A DNA stretch of 64,000 bases from Chitinophaga qingshengii (GCF_014529935.1 NZ_JACVFC010000001.1:1240001-1304000); one strand, 5' to 3'. Positions 15,940 to 25,285 are shown, counted from the first letter of the stretch. Notes: generated from the letters alone by a model not told the origin. Numbers and translations: made by a program.

Positions 15940-17235
15940 ATGCTGAAACAAACACCTTACATATTATACTCCGACGGGAAGGGAAATATTTTTGAAGATA
16001 CCTCCATGCAAGTGGTAGGCCGTAGTGGCTGGGATGCCTTTCCGGTTGATCCCGAAGAATGGATCGAACTTCCTGAAGGCGGTAATCTGTATGAACTGCC
16101 TGGCCGCCGTGGTATTGGTATCGACGCCGAAACCGGCGAAATGGGCCTGTGTGACAAAGGTTGGGCCGTAGCGGCGTTTATCCCGCCTGCCCATACCGGT
16201 TTTTACCTGGCTGCCTATGAAACCATGCCGGACGCTCCTACCCTGCCCCTGTTTTGTTACACGGCAGTAGGCTGGCTCGATGGCAAGTTCTATGTGCCTG
16301 CCACCCGTATCGAAGCCGATATCCGCCAGGAATGCGCCGGTTTTGACGCCAAAAAAGTAAAACAGGGCGTAAAACAGCTGATGGACGCCTATCCGCATAA
16401 CAGGCTGGTAAAACACCTGGCGGAAAATTGCGCCCTCACCTACGAATGTCCTGCTGCCCGTAATTATTTTATGGGAAGATGGGAATGCCCTATTCCTTCC
16501 TCTCCGGCCTGTAACGCGAACTGCGTGGGTTGTATCTCCTTCCAGCCGGAAGATGAGACCATCGTATCCACGCAGGACCGCCTCCGCTTCAAGCCTACGG
16601 CGGAAGAAATCGTGGAATATACCGTACCGCACCTGGAAACAGCGCCTTTCCCGATCGTCAGCTTCGGCCAGGGTTGCGAAGGTGAACCACTGCTCATGTG
16701 GGAAACCATCCGCGAATCTATCCTCGAAATACGCAAACACACGCCTAAAGGCAGTATCAATATCAACACCAACGGCAGCAAGCCCGATGCAGTGCGCGCC
16801 CTCTGTGAAGCGGGCCTCAACAGTATCCGGGTGAGCCTCAATTCCGCCCAGGAAAGGTATTATACGCCGTATTACCGTCCCAATAACTATGCTTTTGAAG
16901 ATATCATCGAAAGCCTGAAAGTGGTACGGGAATTTAATGGCTGGACGTCCATCAACTATTTTGTTTTTCCGGGGATGACTGACACGGAAGAAGAATATGA
17001 AGCCCTGCGTAAACTGATCCGGGAAACCGGCCTGAATATGATCCAGTGGCGCAATTTCAATATTGATCCCGACTGGTACCTGGGCAAACTGGGTATTACC
17101 GATCCCGGCCCCTGCATGGGCATTAAACAATTACAGGAAATGATCCGGGAAGAATTTCCGGACCTGAAATTCGGATATTTTAATCCGCCGATAGAACGTA
17201 TCCAAGGCGATTACATGGCTGATTTCGCCCACTAA
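15940..17235 (+). CDS. Radical SAM protein of unknown function
   Basis: 431 aa. The 4Fe-4S/SAM motif CNANCVGC gives Cys191, Cys195 and Cys198 (Cx3Cx2C), followed by a TIM-barrel with FGQGCEGEPLL, INTNGSKPDAV and RVSLNSAQERYY segments. An unusual N-terminal domain of about 180 residues precedes the motif, with three further Cys (106, 132, 170). It matches uncharacterised radical SAM proteins found in Bacteroidota. The C-terminus overlaps the stop of the convergent AraC gene by 4 bases. Substrate unknown. Confidence 0.85.
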   Translation: MLKQTPYILYSDGKGNIFEDTSMQVVGRSGWDAFPVDPEEWIELPEGGNLYELPGRRGIGIDAETGEMGLCDKGWAVAAFIPPAHTGFYLAAYETMPDAPTLPLFCYTAVGWLDGKFYVPATRIEADIRQECAGFDAKKVKQGVKQLMDAYPHNRLVKHLAENCALTYECPAARNYFMGRWECPIPSSPACNANCVGCISFQPEDETIVSTQDRLRFKPTAEEIVEYTVPHLETAPFPIVSFGQGCEGEPLLMWETIRESILEIRKHTPKGSININTNGSKPDAVRALCEAGLNSIRVSLNSAQERYYTPYYRPNNYAFEDIIESLKVVREFNGWTSINYFVFPGMTDTEEEYEALRKLIRETGLNMIQWRNFNIDPDWYLGKLGITDPGPCMGIKQLQEMIREEFPDLKFGYFNPPIERIQGDYMADFAH

Positions 17236-18161
17236 AGCGCTACTTCCTCCCACTCATTGATAAAGCCGCTCCTATGCGCGTTCTCTTGCCCGAAACGGTA
17301 TTGACGCGCATAGGCAGACGGCGACATACCTGTCACCTTCCGGAATACCCGGTTAAAAGTGATTGGGTTGTTATACCCCGTGGCATACGCTACCGATGCA
17401 ATACTCTCCGCATCACCATTAATAATTTTTTTACAGGCCGCATTGATACGGATTTCATTGAGGAATTCGAGGTAAGTCTTGCGGGTGTGTTTCTTAAAGT
17501 ATTTACAAAAGGCGTAGGTAGTCAGATGCGCCACAGACGCGATCCTCGCCAGGGAAATATTTTCTGCATAATGTTCCAGTGTGTACTGGTAAATATCATT
17601 CATCCGGAGCCCTTCCGATTCGCTGTAAGCATGGCGCAGGAAACCGGTGGACAATGATTTCCAATCCTTCACCTGCCGGGAAAACCAGGTCAGCAGCGAC
17701 ATAAAGGCAAACAACCGTTCCGCCCCGGTAAGTTTACAAAGCCGCAGGATTTCCGCTGCCGTTTTTTCTTCGTGTACCGCCGGTAACTGCAGGCTGGAAC
17801 GGGTGAGCTGCAGGAATTTGCGGACAGATTCCAGCTCCGGCAATGCCAGCATACCTTTCAAGGCATTGTCATGGTCGAAGAAAATATGGATGGCGTGGAT
17901 ATTCTTTTCTTTCAGGTTTTCAAAATAGCGGGCATCGCCTTTGAACATGTGCGGCTGGTTGGCGCCGATCACATAAATATCACCCGCCTTGAACGGCTGG
18001 GTGTAACTACCCGCAATCAGCGTCCCCTCCCCTTTGATGATCAGGGTTAGCTGCGCCTCTTTATGACGGTGCAGGTAATTATAAAAATAAGGAAGTATGT
18101 CCTCCTGGATCACCACAGAACCTTCCTCAGCAACCGGAACAGTAAATTGAATTACTTTCAT
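17232..18161 (-). CDS. AraC-family transcriptional regulator
   Basis: 309 aa. N-terminal cupin-like sensor (about 20-95, with HRHKEAQLTLIIKGEG and PHMFKGD), a linker, then a C-terminal double helix-turn-helix (about 190-295: ISLARIASVAHLTTYAFCKYF and ESIASVAYATGYNNPITFNRVF). It probably responds to a small molecule and controls neighbouring genes, of which the MFS exporter 68 bases downstream of its start region is the best candidate. The target is not established. Confidence 0.92.
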   Translation of the reverse strand: MKVIQFTVPVAEEGSVVIQEDILPYFYNYLHRHKEAQLTLIIKGEGTLIAGSYTQPFKAGDIYVIGANQPHMFKGDARYFENLKEKNIHAIHIFFDHDNALKGMLALPELESVRKFLQLTRSSLQLPAVHEEKTAAEILRLCKLTGAERLFAFMSLLTWFSRQVKDWKSLSTGFLRHAYSESEGLRMNDIYQYTLEHYAENISLARIASVAHLTTYAFCKYFKKHTRKTYLEFLNEIRINAACKKIINGDAESIASVAYATGYNNPITFNRVFRKVTGMSPSAYARQYRFGQENAHRSGFINEWEEVAL

Positions 18162-18229
18162 TTACCAATTTTACTCCTTTTTGGGCAAAATTAGTCATTC
18201 CAGGACAATATTCGTAAACTGTTGAACAA

Positions 18230-19459
18230 TTACGCAGCCATCAGTTGTTCCACGCGGGCCCTTTTCCGTTGCAGCCACATAAAACCGAGTGCAGATATAA
18301 CACAACCGCCGGCGGTGATAGCCCACCAGGCGGTGAATCCAATATGCTGTACCACAAAAGCCCCGCTGGTAGGCGATACAACAGTGGCCACGGAATAGGA
18401 AATCGTGTATAACGCGGCATATTGCCCGCGGTTATGGTCCTGGCTGCGGCTGATCCAGAAGCTGTTCATAAAGGGCAGACAGAGCATTTCACCGAAAGTG
18501 ACTACGATCATAAACACCGCTGCGATGCCCCATACCGGCGGCAACAGGCAGAGCAGCACATAGGCCAGGCATACCATCATGGCCCCTCTTGACACGTATA
18601 CGAGGTTGGGGCGTTTTCCATCGAGGTGATGCACCATGACCATTTCCACCATCACAATCAGCAGTCCGTTGAGTGACATATTCAGGCCGATAGCCCATTC
18701 CTTCAGGTGTATGACTTCTTCAAAATACAGCGGTACCATACTGGAAAACTGGAAGAGGCAGATGGCGTTGATCATCCCGAAGACCAGGAACCAGAGATAG
18801 AGGCTGTCGTTCCATACGTTATCCTTTTTTGCGGCGACAGCGGTCTTTTCCGGTTTAGCCGGCGCCGGTACCGACGGCAGGAATATCCGCATCAGCAGGG
18901 CCGCAGCAATACAGGTAGCGCCATCTACCCAAAACAGCCATTGATAACTGATGCTGGCGAGGAAGCCTCCCAGCGCCGGGCCTACCGACCAGCCGAGGTT
19001 TACCGCCAGCCGGTTGAGTGAATAGGAACGGGTGCGGTTTTGTGGTGCACTATAAGCTGCAATCGCAATACTGTTGGCCGGCCGGAAAGCGTCGCCCACG
19101 GAGCTTAACACAAATACGCACACGCATATCTGCGGAAAGGTGCGCATCTGGCCCAATAAAATGAGTAATAAACCGTTAAAAAGGAGGCTCCAGAACTGTA
19201 CCTGGTAAAAACCGATCCGGTCTGACAGCCAGCCACCCAGCAATGCACCGATAATAGCGCCGGAACCAAAACAGGCCATCACCAATCCGGCCTGGGCAAT
19301 GGAAAAATGCAGGTGTACAGTGAGATAGACCGTCAGAAAGGGGACTACCATAGCGCCGCTGCGATTGATCAGCAATACCAGTGATAACCACCAGGTAGCC
19401 GCAGACAGGCCCGTATAGGCATTTTGATATAGCCGGATAGTTTGTTTGAGCAAATTCAT
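18230..19459 (-). CDS. Major facilitator superfamily transporter (drug-efflux type)
   Basis: 409 aa, about 12 membrane helices in two halves with a charged central loop (about 205-225, KPEKTAVAAKKD). The loop 2-3 signature GGWLSDRIG is present and the sixth helix reads LGWSVGPALGG, typical of DHA-type efflux pumps. Same strand as, and just upstream of, the AraC regulator gene. A CATCTTTG -7-like element lies at 19512..19519 on the minus strand. Substrate unknown. Confidence 0.88.
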   Translation of the reverse strand: MNLLKQTIRLYQNAYTGLSAATWWLSLVLLINRSGAMVVPFLTVYLTVHLHFSIAQAGLVMACFGSGAIIGALLGGWLSDRIGFYQVQFWSLLFNGLLLILLGQMRTFPQICVCVFVLSSVGDAFRPANSIAIAAYSAPQNRTRSYSLNRLAVNLGWSVGPALGGFLASISYQWLFWVDGATCIAAALLMRIFLPSVPAPAKPEKTAVAAKKDNVWNDSLYLWFLVFGMINAICLFQFSSMVPLYFEEVIHLKEWAIGLNMSLNGLLIVMVEMVMVHHLDGKRPNLVYVSRGAMMVCLAYVLLCLLPPVWGIAAVFMIVVTFGEMLCLPFMNSFWISRSQDHNRGQYAALYTISYSVATVVSPTSGAFVVQHIGFTAWWAITAGGCVISALGFMWLQRKRARVEQLMAA

Positions 19460-19565
19460 ACAACAGCCGCAAAATAAAATGCAACGAATAGGATTAACAG
19501 CATAGTTTTTGCAAAGATGGATAAATTCAGCTTGCTGTATCTATATTTTTTTTCATTCAAAAGAT

Positions 19566-19573
19566 TAACTTTG
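19566..19573 (+). promoter_or_regulatory. -7 element upstream of the TonB-like gene
   Basis: TAACTTTG is an exact TAnnTTTG match 27 bases before the ATG at 19601. It faces away from the MFS promoter in a 141-base divergent intergenic region. The -33 box is not distinct. Confidence 0.5.
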
Positions 19574-19600
19574 ACGCTTACAGGCGCTTAATCAGCTATC

Positions 19601-20494
19601 ATGGAGGAAAACAACCGTAAAAAAAATATTCAGGCAATAGGAGTAACGATCGGCGTACATGCGCTGCTGTTAGTAGCGCTGGTATTTGCCGGTTTTTCGG
19701 CGCCACCACCACTACCCGACCAGGACCTGGGGATGGAAGTCAACCTCGGTACTTCCGATGACGGTATGGGCGACGAACAACCTCTTAACCCGAATCCTCC
19801 CAGTGCAGCAACGTCCACCCCTGCCCCCGCAGAAAGTGAAGCCGCTGCTACTGAAAAAGATAACAGTGCCCCACAGGAAGTAGCTACCCAGGACGATGAA
19901 GAAGCTCCGGAAATAAAAAAGCCGGAAAAACCGGTAGAGAAACCGAAGGAAATGCCTAAGAAGCTGGAGCCGAAGCCGGTAACCAAACCGGTGAAAAAAC
20001 CGGCAGCGGAACCCAAACCTGCTCCACCAGCACCCAAACCTCAGCCTAAGGCCGTGTATTCCGGCGGAACCAGCACCAATGCCAATAGCGGCAATGGCGC
20101 GCAGGGCTCTAATAACTCCACCGGTGAAGGTAACACCGGTAAACCCGGCGACCGGGGCCAGCTCAATGGCGACCCTAACGCTAAAGGATATACGGGCGGC
20201 GGCCTCGGTGGCGGACGTTCCGATTTCCACCTCAATGGACGCAATCTGATTAGCCGGCCATCCGTTACCTACGACGGCACCGAGTCCGGTTATATCGCTG
20301 TTAATATCAAAGTAGACCAAAAAGGGAATGTGATCGCTGCTACCTTCAGCATGAAAGGATCTACCCTCAGTAACCCGCAACTGATAGACATTGCGCGGAA
20401 AGCTGCACTCAACGGTCAGTTAAAATACAATGCAAATCCCGACGCACCCGAAGTGCAGTTCGGTACCATCCGCTTTTATTTCAAAGCCGAATAA
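19601..20494 (+). CDS. TonB-like energy transducer
   Basis: 297 aa. One N-terminal membrane helix (about 13-31), a Pro/Lys/Glu-rich periplasm-spanning stretch (about 100-150, repeated KP/EKP units), a Gly/Asn-rich linker (about 155-205) and a C-terminal domain (about 220-297, YIAVNIKVDQKGNVIAATF) of the TonB type. It would transmit proton-motive force to outer-membrane receptors such as the one at 29191..31632. In many Bacteroidota the order is exbB-exbD-tonB-folC; here exbBD are not adjacent, an MFS gene lies upstream and folC follows one gene later. Confidence 0.85.
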   Translation: MEENNRKKNIQAIGVTIGVHALLLVALVFAGFSAPPPLPDQDLGMEVNLGTSDDGMGDEQPLNPNPPSAATSTPAPAESEAAATEKDNSAPQEVATQDDEEAPEIKKPEKPVEKPKEMPKKLEPKPVTKPVKKPAAEPKPAPPAPKPQPKAVYSGGTSTNANSGNGAQGSNNSTGEGNTGKPGDRGQLNGDPNAKGYTGGGLGGGRSDFHLNGRNLISRPSVTYDGTESGYIAVNIKVDQKGNVIAATFSMKGSTLSNPQLIDIARKAALNGQLKYNANPDAPEVQFGTIRFYFKAE

Positions 20495-20509
20495 CCATAC
20501 AAATTTTTT

Positions 20510-20616
20510 GATTTAGGGATTTTTTGATTTACGGATTTCTGGGATTTTGATTGCGTTTGCACTGGGAACAGAAATCAGCATCCCCCGAAATCCGCAAATC
20601 AAAAAATCCGTAAATC
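20510..20616. repeat. Long inverted repeat, GATTTACG family
   Basis: Arms 20510..20544 and 20581..20616 pair over about 35 bases with three mismatches and one indel. Left-arm core GGATTTTTTGATTTACGGAT. The element lies entirely between the TonB-like stop and the signal-peptide start of the DUF5723 gene, and so argues against the longer open frame from 20547. Confidence 0.8.
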
Positions 20617-20654
20617 AGAGAATCATTGAGAAACCTGTCTTACACAAGCCAACA

Positions 20655-22115
20655 ATGAGAATGCAGCGAATCCTATTCAGTACTATTCTATTTTTATGGA
20701 CGGCCAGCACCGCCATAGCACAGTCATTCCCCGGTTATAATACCAGCAACTATGCCGGTATATACGGCGTACTCTCCAATCCGGCCAGCGCAGCAGGCTA
20801 CCGGTATAAGTGGGACGTCAATATTATCGGGGCCGATGTAAAAGGAGGCAATACCTACGTGAAAGTGCCCAAGTCCATCCTGTTCCACCAACCCGCTACC
20901 AACAACTGGGTACGTAACCAGGACTATTTCCTGGACACCACTGCCAACCGCCGGCAAAACGGCTGGGGTATGGCAGACATTGTGATGCCTTCCGTGTTGT
21001 ATGCGATCGATGAAAAACAATCCGTCTCCTTCGTTTGGCGTATGCGTGCCAGTGCCAGCGGTGGCAACCTGCCCACTCCGCTGGCCAACTTTTTTGGTAA
21101 CGACTTTCCCAATATGCAATACCGTGGCAAAAGTCTCACGATCGAAAAAGTAAGCGCCAGCGCGCACATCTGGAATGAACTGGGGCTTAGCTATGCCCGG
21201 GTGATTCATGAAGGATACAACAGCCGCTGGAAAGCTGGTGTGACGGTGAAACTGCTGAGCGGCGTGGCCGCCGGTTATGCCCAGGTAGCCAATACCAACT
21301 TTGTGCTTAATAATAAACGCAGTGCCGATATTACCAGCGGCACCCTTCGGTATGCCTACAATACAGAACTGGACCACTGGCAGAAGCCGGATAACCGTAA
21401 CCTGCAAATCTTTCACAATAACGGTGTTGGCTTTGACCTGGGCGTTATTTATGAATACCGCCCCGATAACGGCGGCTTTGGCAAGTTTGAAGGTACCGAC
21501 GCCGATGAATACAAGTTCCGCGTGGGTGTATCCCTCACGGATATCGGCCGGATCAAATACCAAAAAGGCGCCAATAACATGGACCTGGATCTCCGGAAAG
21601 ACAATATCAATCCCAGGGATATCACCTACCGGGACAAAGAAAGCCTGAAACAATATTCCACCCGGTTGAACCGCTATTTCTCTCCTGCCCATCCCAATCC
21701 CACCACCGACAGCGACAGCTCTTTTGTGATGGCATTACCCGCCACCCTCAACCTGATGGGCGATTATAATATCGACAGCCGTTTCTTTGTCAGCGCCAAT
21801 GCGGTGATCGCATTGAATGCCGGGAAAAACGGACTGGCCAGAACATATGCCCTGACCCAGTTGTTAATTACACCACGCTACGAAACGGAGCTATTTGGCG
21901 CCTATATGCCGTTTGTGATTAACCACAACGGACAGGCCGATGTAGGGGCAGGTTTCCGTGTGGGGCCGCTGGTAGTGGGTTCCTACAGTCTTTTTACCAC
22001 GCTTTTCCAACATCGCATCAACCATACGGATGCTTTCGTAGCTTTGCGGCTCAACCCGAGCATGCTGGGCCACCGTAAAGACAAAGGTCAGCTTGGCTGC
22101 CCGGTAAATTATTAA
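20655..22115 (+). CDS. DUF5723 family outer-membrane protein
   Basis: 486 aa from the ATG at 20655, chosen because a signal peptide follows (MRMQRILFSTILFLWTASTA). The frame is open from 20547, but that segment is an inverted repeat. Mature start QSFPGYNTSNYAGIYGVLSNPAS, then alternating aromatic strands suggesting a beta-barrel, with PQFQ-like PATLNLMGDYNI and GAYMPFVINHNGQADVGAGF near the end. This matches DUF5723, a Bacteroidota outer-membrane family of unknown function. It lies 9 bases before folC. Confidence 0.8.
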   Translation: MRMQRILFSTILFLWTASTAIAQSFPGYNTSNYAGIYGVLSNPASAAGYRYKWDVNIIGADVKGGNTYVKVPKSILFHQPATNNWVRNQDYFLDTTANRRQNGWGMADIVMPSVLYAIDEKQSVSFVWRMRASASGGNLPTPLANFFGNDFPNMQYRGKSLTIEKVSASAHIWNELGLSYARVIHEGYNSRWKAGVTVKLLSGVAAGYAQVANTNFVLNNKRSADITSGTLRYAYNTELDHWQKPDNRNLQIFHNNGVGFDLGVIYEYRPDNGGFGKFEGTDADEYKFRVGVSLTDIGRIKYQKGANNMDLDLRKDNINPRDITYRDKESLKQYSTRLNRYFSPAHPNPTTDSDSSFVMALPATLNLMGDYNIDSRFFVSANAVIALNAGKNGLARTYALTQLLITPRYETELFGAYMPFVINHNGQADVGAGFRVGPLVVGSYSLFTTLFQHRINHTDAFVALRLNPSMLGHRKDKGQLGCPVNY

Positions 22116-22124
22116 TTTACCCTT

Positions 22125-23414
22125 ATGAATGCATATCAGGAAGCACTGGACTATCTCTACTCACAACTACCCATGTTCACCAAAGTAGGGGCCAGTGCTT
22201 ATAAAACAGACCTGCATAATACGGTCGCGCTGTTACAACAACTCAACAACCCGCAGCATACTTTTAAAACCATACACGTAGCCGGTACTAACGGGAAAGG
22301 CTCTACCAGCCATATGCTGGCCGCTATCCTGCAACAGGCCGGCTATAAAACCGGTTTGTACACCTCGCCGCACCTGCTGGATTTTCGGGAACGTATCCGT
22401 ATCAACGGACAGGTAGCTTCCGAAGATTTTGTGGTGAAGTTCACTAACGATATGCGGCCGTTTATCGACAGTATCGCCCCTTCTTTTTTTGAGCTCACCG
22501 TAGCCATGGCCTTCGAGTATTTTTCACAGGAAAAGGTAGATGTCGCCATCATAGAAGTGGGACTGGGCGGCCGGCTGGACAGTACCAACGTGATTACGCC
22601 GGAACTGTCTGTCATCACCAATATCAGCTTCGACCATAAAAATATCCTGGGCGATACGCTTCCCCAGATAGCCTTCGAAAAAGCGGGCATCATCAAAGAA
22701 GGCATTCCTGTAGTGATCAGCGAAACACAGTCTGAAATACAGCAGGTGTTTGTCAGCAAGGCCACTGATATGAATGCGCCCATTTTCTTTGCAGACCAGG
22801 AATGGATGGTAGATGGCAGCGATATCAAAGGCAATCACCTGGAGCTAACGGTACTGGATACACGTCAAAATAAAATGTATCGTTTCCGGTTGGATCTGAG
22901 CGGGCAATACCAGGAGAAAAATGTGATGGGGGTATTATCTGCCGTTAAACAATTACAGCAAAAGGGCTGGCATATTACGTGGGAGCAGGTGTCGGCAGCA
23001 TTATCGCAGGTACGTAAACTGACAGGGCTGCGCGGACGCTGGGAGATAGTGAGCGAGCATCCCCTAACGGTGATGGACGTAGGTCATAACGAAGCCGGTA
23101 TCCGTGAAATAGTACAGCAGCTGGAACATGTCAACTACCAGCACCTGCATATTGTGACTGGTTTTGTAAAGGATAAAGAGGTAGAAAATGTGCTGCCATT
23201 ATTTCCCGTTACAGCCACCTATTATTTCTGCCGGGCGCAGTTACCACGTGCCATGGATGAGGTAGCGCTGGCGGAAATGGGCGCCCAACACGGGCTGCAG
23301 GGCCGCGCCTATGAATCGGTGCAGGCCGCGTTGCAGGCCGCACGCCAGCATGCTAAACCGGAAGATATGATCCTGGTATGCGGCAGCTTCTTTATTGTAG
23401 CAGAAGCATTATAA
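22125..23414 (+). CDS. folC: Folylpolyglutamate synthase/dihydrofolate synthase FolC
   Basis: 429 aa Mur-ligase-like enzyme that adds glutamate to dihydropteroate and to tetrahydrofolates. P-loop HVAGTNGKGSTSHML (51-65), then LYTSPHLLDFRERIRING, VGLGGRLDSTNV and SFDHKNILGDTL, all conserved. The C-terminal domain has DVGHNEAGI. Downstream gene of the tonB-DUF5723-folC unit. Its stop abuts that of the convergent NUDIX gene with no gap. Confidence 0.96.
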   Translation: MNAYQEALDYLYSQLPMFTKVGASAYKTDLHNTVALLQQLNNPQHTFKTIHVAGTNGKGSTSHMLAAILQQAGYKTGLYTSPHLLDFRERIRINGQVASEDFVVKFTNDMRPFIDSIAPSFFELTVAMAFEYFSQEKVDVAIIEVGLGGRLDSTNVITPELSVITNISFDHKNILGDTLPQIAFEKAGIIKEGIPVVISETQSEIQQVFVSKATDMNAPIFFADQEWMVDGSDIKGNHLELTVLDTRQNKMYRFRLDLSGQYQEKNVMGVLSAVKQLQQKGWHITWEQVSAALSQVRKLTGLRGRWEIVSEHPLTVMDVGHNEAGIREIVQQLEHVNYQHLHIVTGFVKDKEVENVLPLFPVTATYYFCRAQLPRAMDEVALAEMGAQHGLQGRAYESVQAALQAARQHAKPEDMILVCGSFFIVAEAL

Positions 23415-23972
23415 TTATTTCATTTCCATTCGTCCCAGGTGCATCAGCGCATACATCAGGCCGGTAACATGCAGGCTGTGAACAATTTTATTGTCCAGTA
23501 TCAGCTGTTGCACTTCGGGAACAGACATCAGCACCACTTCAATTTCCTCGTTGTGGTCCAGCTGCTGTTCTTTTACCTTACGGCCACCGGTAGCGAGAAA
23601 CATATGGGTGTAGTTGTTACTGGACGCCGTATTGGCAGCCACTTTTCCCAGCGATATCAATTCTTTGAATTCGTATCCGGTTTCTTCCAGCAACTCCCGT
23701 TGCATCGCAAATTCAGGAGACGGATCGGTGTTGTCCATGGTGCCGCCGGGAATTTCGAGCAGTGTCCGGCCAATGCCCTGGCGGTATTGGCGGATCATCA
23801 CCACCTGCCCTTCTTCAGTGAGGGCCACAGCATTTACCCAGTCGTTATACTCCAGTACGTAATAAGGCTCTACAATCGTCCCCTGTGGGGTGACACATTT
23901 ATCTACCCTCGCGGTCAACCAATTGTCTTTGAAGAGGTATTCAGATGACAGCAGTTTCCAATCCATATTCAT
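23415..23972 (-). CDS. NUDIX hydrolase (ADP-ribose pyrophosphatase-like)
   Basis: 185 aa. The Nudix box is IPGGTMDNTD...AMQRELLEETGYE (about 74-98), with REL-EETG intact, the usual first Glu replaced by Asp and one extra residue. The preceding VVMIRQYRQGIGRTLLEIPGG is characteristic of the ADP-sugar pyrophosphatase branch, which cleaves ADP-ribose and similar sugars. First gene position relative to the YfiT-like and ABC genes is downstream on the same strand (10-base gap), so the three may be one unit. Confidence 0.9.
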   Translation of the reverse strand: MNMDWKLLSSEYLFKDNWLTARVDKCVTPQGTIVEPYYVLEYNDWVNAVALTEEGQVVMIRQYRQGIGRTLLEIPGGTMDNTDPSPEFAMQRELLEETGYEFKELISLGKVAANTASSNNYTHMFLATGGRKVKEQQLDHNEEIEVVLMSVPEVQQLILDNKIVHSLHVTGLMYALMHLGRMEMK

Positions 23973-23981
23973 AATAATACT

Positions 23982-24509
23982 TTACCAGTTCATCCGCTCT
24001 TTCAGTCCCTGTATATGGCCGAGGTGGTGCTTTCCGTGCCAGGCGTAGTTGGCAACCGTGGTTTTCAGGTTAAAGCGCCGGCCATGTTCGGGATGAATGA
24101 AAGAACGTTCCCATTGTTCAGGTGTCAGGCGTTCCAGGAGGTTGGCCCAACGGGTGTGCAGGGCATGCAGCAGCGTAACAGACACGTTGATAGGCGTGTT
24201 TTTCACATCTTCCAGTTCCGCCCATGCCGCTTCATCGTATGGTTTAATAATAGGTTTTTCTTCTGTCAGCGCCATTTTCATGCGGGTGATCGCGTTGATA
24301 TGGCTGTCTGCCAGATGATGTACCACCTGAGCGATATTCCATCCGCCGGGCCGGTAGGGCTTCTGCAGCTGGAAAGCGTCCAGGTTTTGTACGGCCAGTT
24401 CCACATGGGTGGGCAGGTCGCGTATATCAAAAATATACTCCCGTAACATAGCGGGACTATAGTCAGGCAGCGGTTCAAAACGACCGATAGGATATTGTAA
24501 TGCTTCCAT
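23982..24509 (-). CDS. YfiT-like bacillithiol S-transferase (DinB/YfiT fold)
   Basis: 175 aa four-helix bundle. Metal triad His65 (VVHHLADSH), His158 (YAWHGKHH) and His162 line up with the three zinc ligands of B. subtilis YfiT. The PGGWNIAQVVHHLADSH and WHGKHHLGHI segments are signatures of the putative metal-dependent hydrolase YfiT family, whose members attach bacillithiol to electrophiles for detoxification. bshB1 elsewhere in the window supports a bacillithiol role. It follows the ABC ATPase gene by 11 bases. Confidence 0.88.
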   Translation of the reverse strand: MEALQYPIGRFEPLPDYSPAMLREYIFDIRDLPTHVELAVQNLDAFQLQKPYRPGGWNIAQVVHHLADSHINAITRMKMALTEEKPIIKPYDEAAWAELEDVKNTPINVSVTLLHALHTRWANLLERLTPEQWERSFIHPEHGRRFNLKTTVANYAWHGKHHLGHIQGLKERMNW

Positions 24510-24520
24510 AAGCGGGTTTA

Positions 24521-25285
24521 TTAAGACTCGCGAAGATCCTTCCCGGTGAGGTGGATAAACACGTCTTCCAGGTTGGCTTTCTTCACCTCTTTACTACGCT
24601 CGAATCCTTTGGATACCAGGTTGTCGATCAGGGTATCCGGGGAGTCAATGGCAATGACCTGTCCGCTGTCCACGATCGCGCAGCGATCGCACAGGAACTC
24701 AGCTTCATCCATATAGTGCGTGGTAATAACAACGGTAGTGCCCTGTGATCTTACCTGCAGGATCAGGTCCCACAGATTGCGTCTGGCCTGCGGATCGAGG
24801 CCGGTAGTGGGCTCATCAAGGAAGATGATCCTGGGTTTGTTGATCAGGGTGGTGGCGATGGAGAAACGTTGTTTCTGGCCGCCGGAGAGTTCTTTGTATT
24901 TGGATTTAGCCTTGTCTTCCAGGTTGAAGAGCCGCAGCAGTTCCATGGGTTCCACCGGTTGATTGTACAGGCCGCCGAACATCTCGATGAGCTCTACCAG
25001 GTTGAGCCCTGGGTAATAACCGGAGCTTTGCAGCTGTACGCCGATGATTTTTTTGATATCGTTGGGCGCGGTGTCCAGGTCGAATCCGCCGACGGTCACC
25101 TTGCCATCCGTTTTGTCACGAAGTGTTTCAATGATCTCCAGGGTAGTAGACTTTCCGGCGCCGTTAGGCCCTAACAGCCCGAATATCTCATGTTCATACA
25201 CATCAAAGCTGATACCCTTTACTGCAGTGAATTCCCCGTATTTTTTCACCAGGTTGTTCACCTCAATGATCTTGTTCTTTTCCAT
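24521..25285 (-). CDS. ABC transporter ATP-binding protein (CcmA/drug-export type)
   Basis: 254 aa. Walker A GPNGAGKST (39-47), signature LSGGQKQR (133-140), Walker B IIFLDEP (153-159), then TGLDPQARRNLW and the switch His in VVITTHYMDEAE. Closest to ABC-2-type exporters of the CcmA/NodI/DrrA branch, with a short C-terminal region (about 210-254). No permease gene adjoins it. The two genes after it on the same strand encode the YfiT-like transferase and the NUDIX hydrolase. The substrate is unknown. Confidence 0.93.
   Translation of the reverse strand: MEKNKIIEVNNLVKKYGEFTAVKGISFDVYEHEIFGLLGPNGAGKSTTLEIIETLRDKTDGKVTVGGFDLDTAPNDIKKIIGVQLQSSGYYPGLNLVELIEMFGGLYNQPVEPMELLRLFNLEDKAKSKYKELSGGQKQRFSIATTLINKPRIIFLDEPTTGLDPQARRNLWDLILQVRSQGTTVVITTHYMDEAEFLCDRCAIVDSGQVIAIDSPDTLIDNLVSKGFERSKEVKKANLEDVFIHLTGKDLRES

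Noticed and set aside
15964-17130. A 388-codon frame opposite the radical SAM gene
   Set aside because: The radical SAM gene has an intact CNANCVGC motif, while the opposite frame has no recognisable sequence. Coding potential is on the plus strand.
20547-20654. A 36-residue N-terminal extension of the DUF5723 protein
   Set aside because: It is translated inverted-repeat sequence; a signal peptide starts at 20655.
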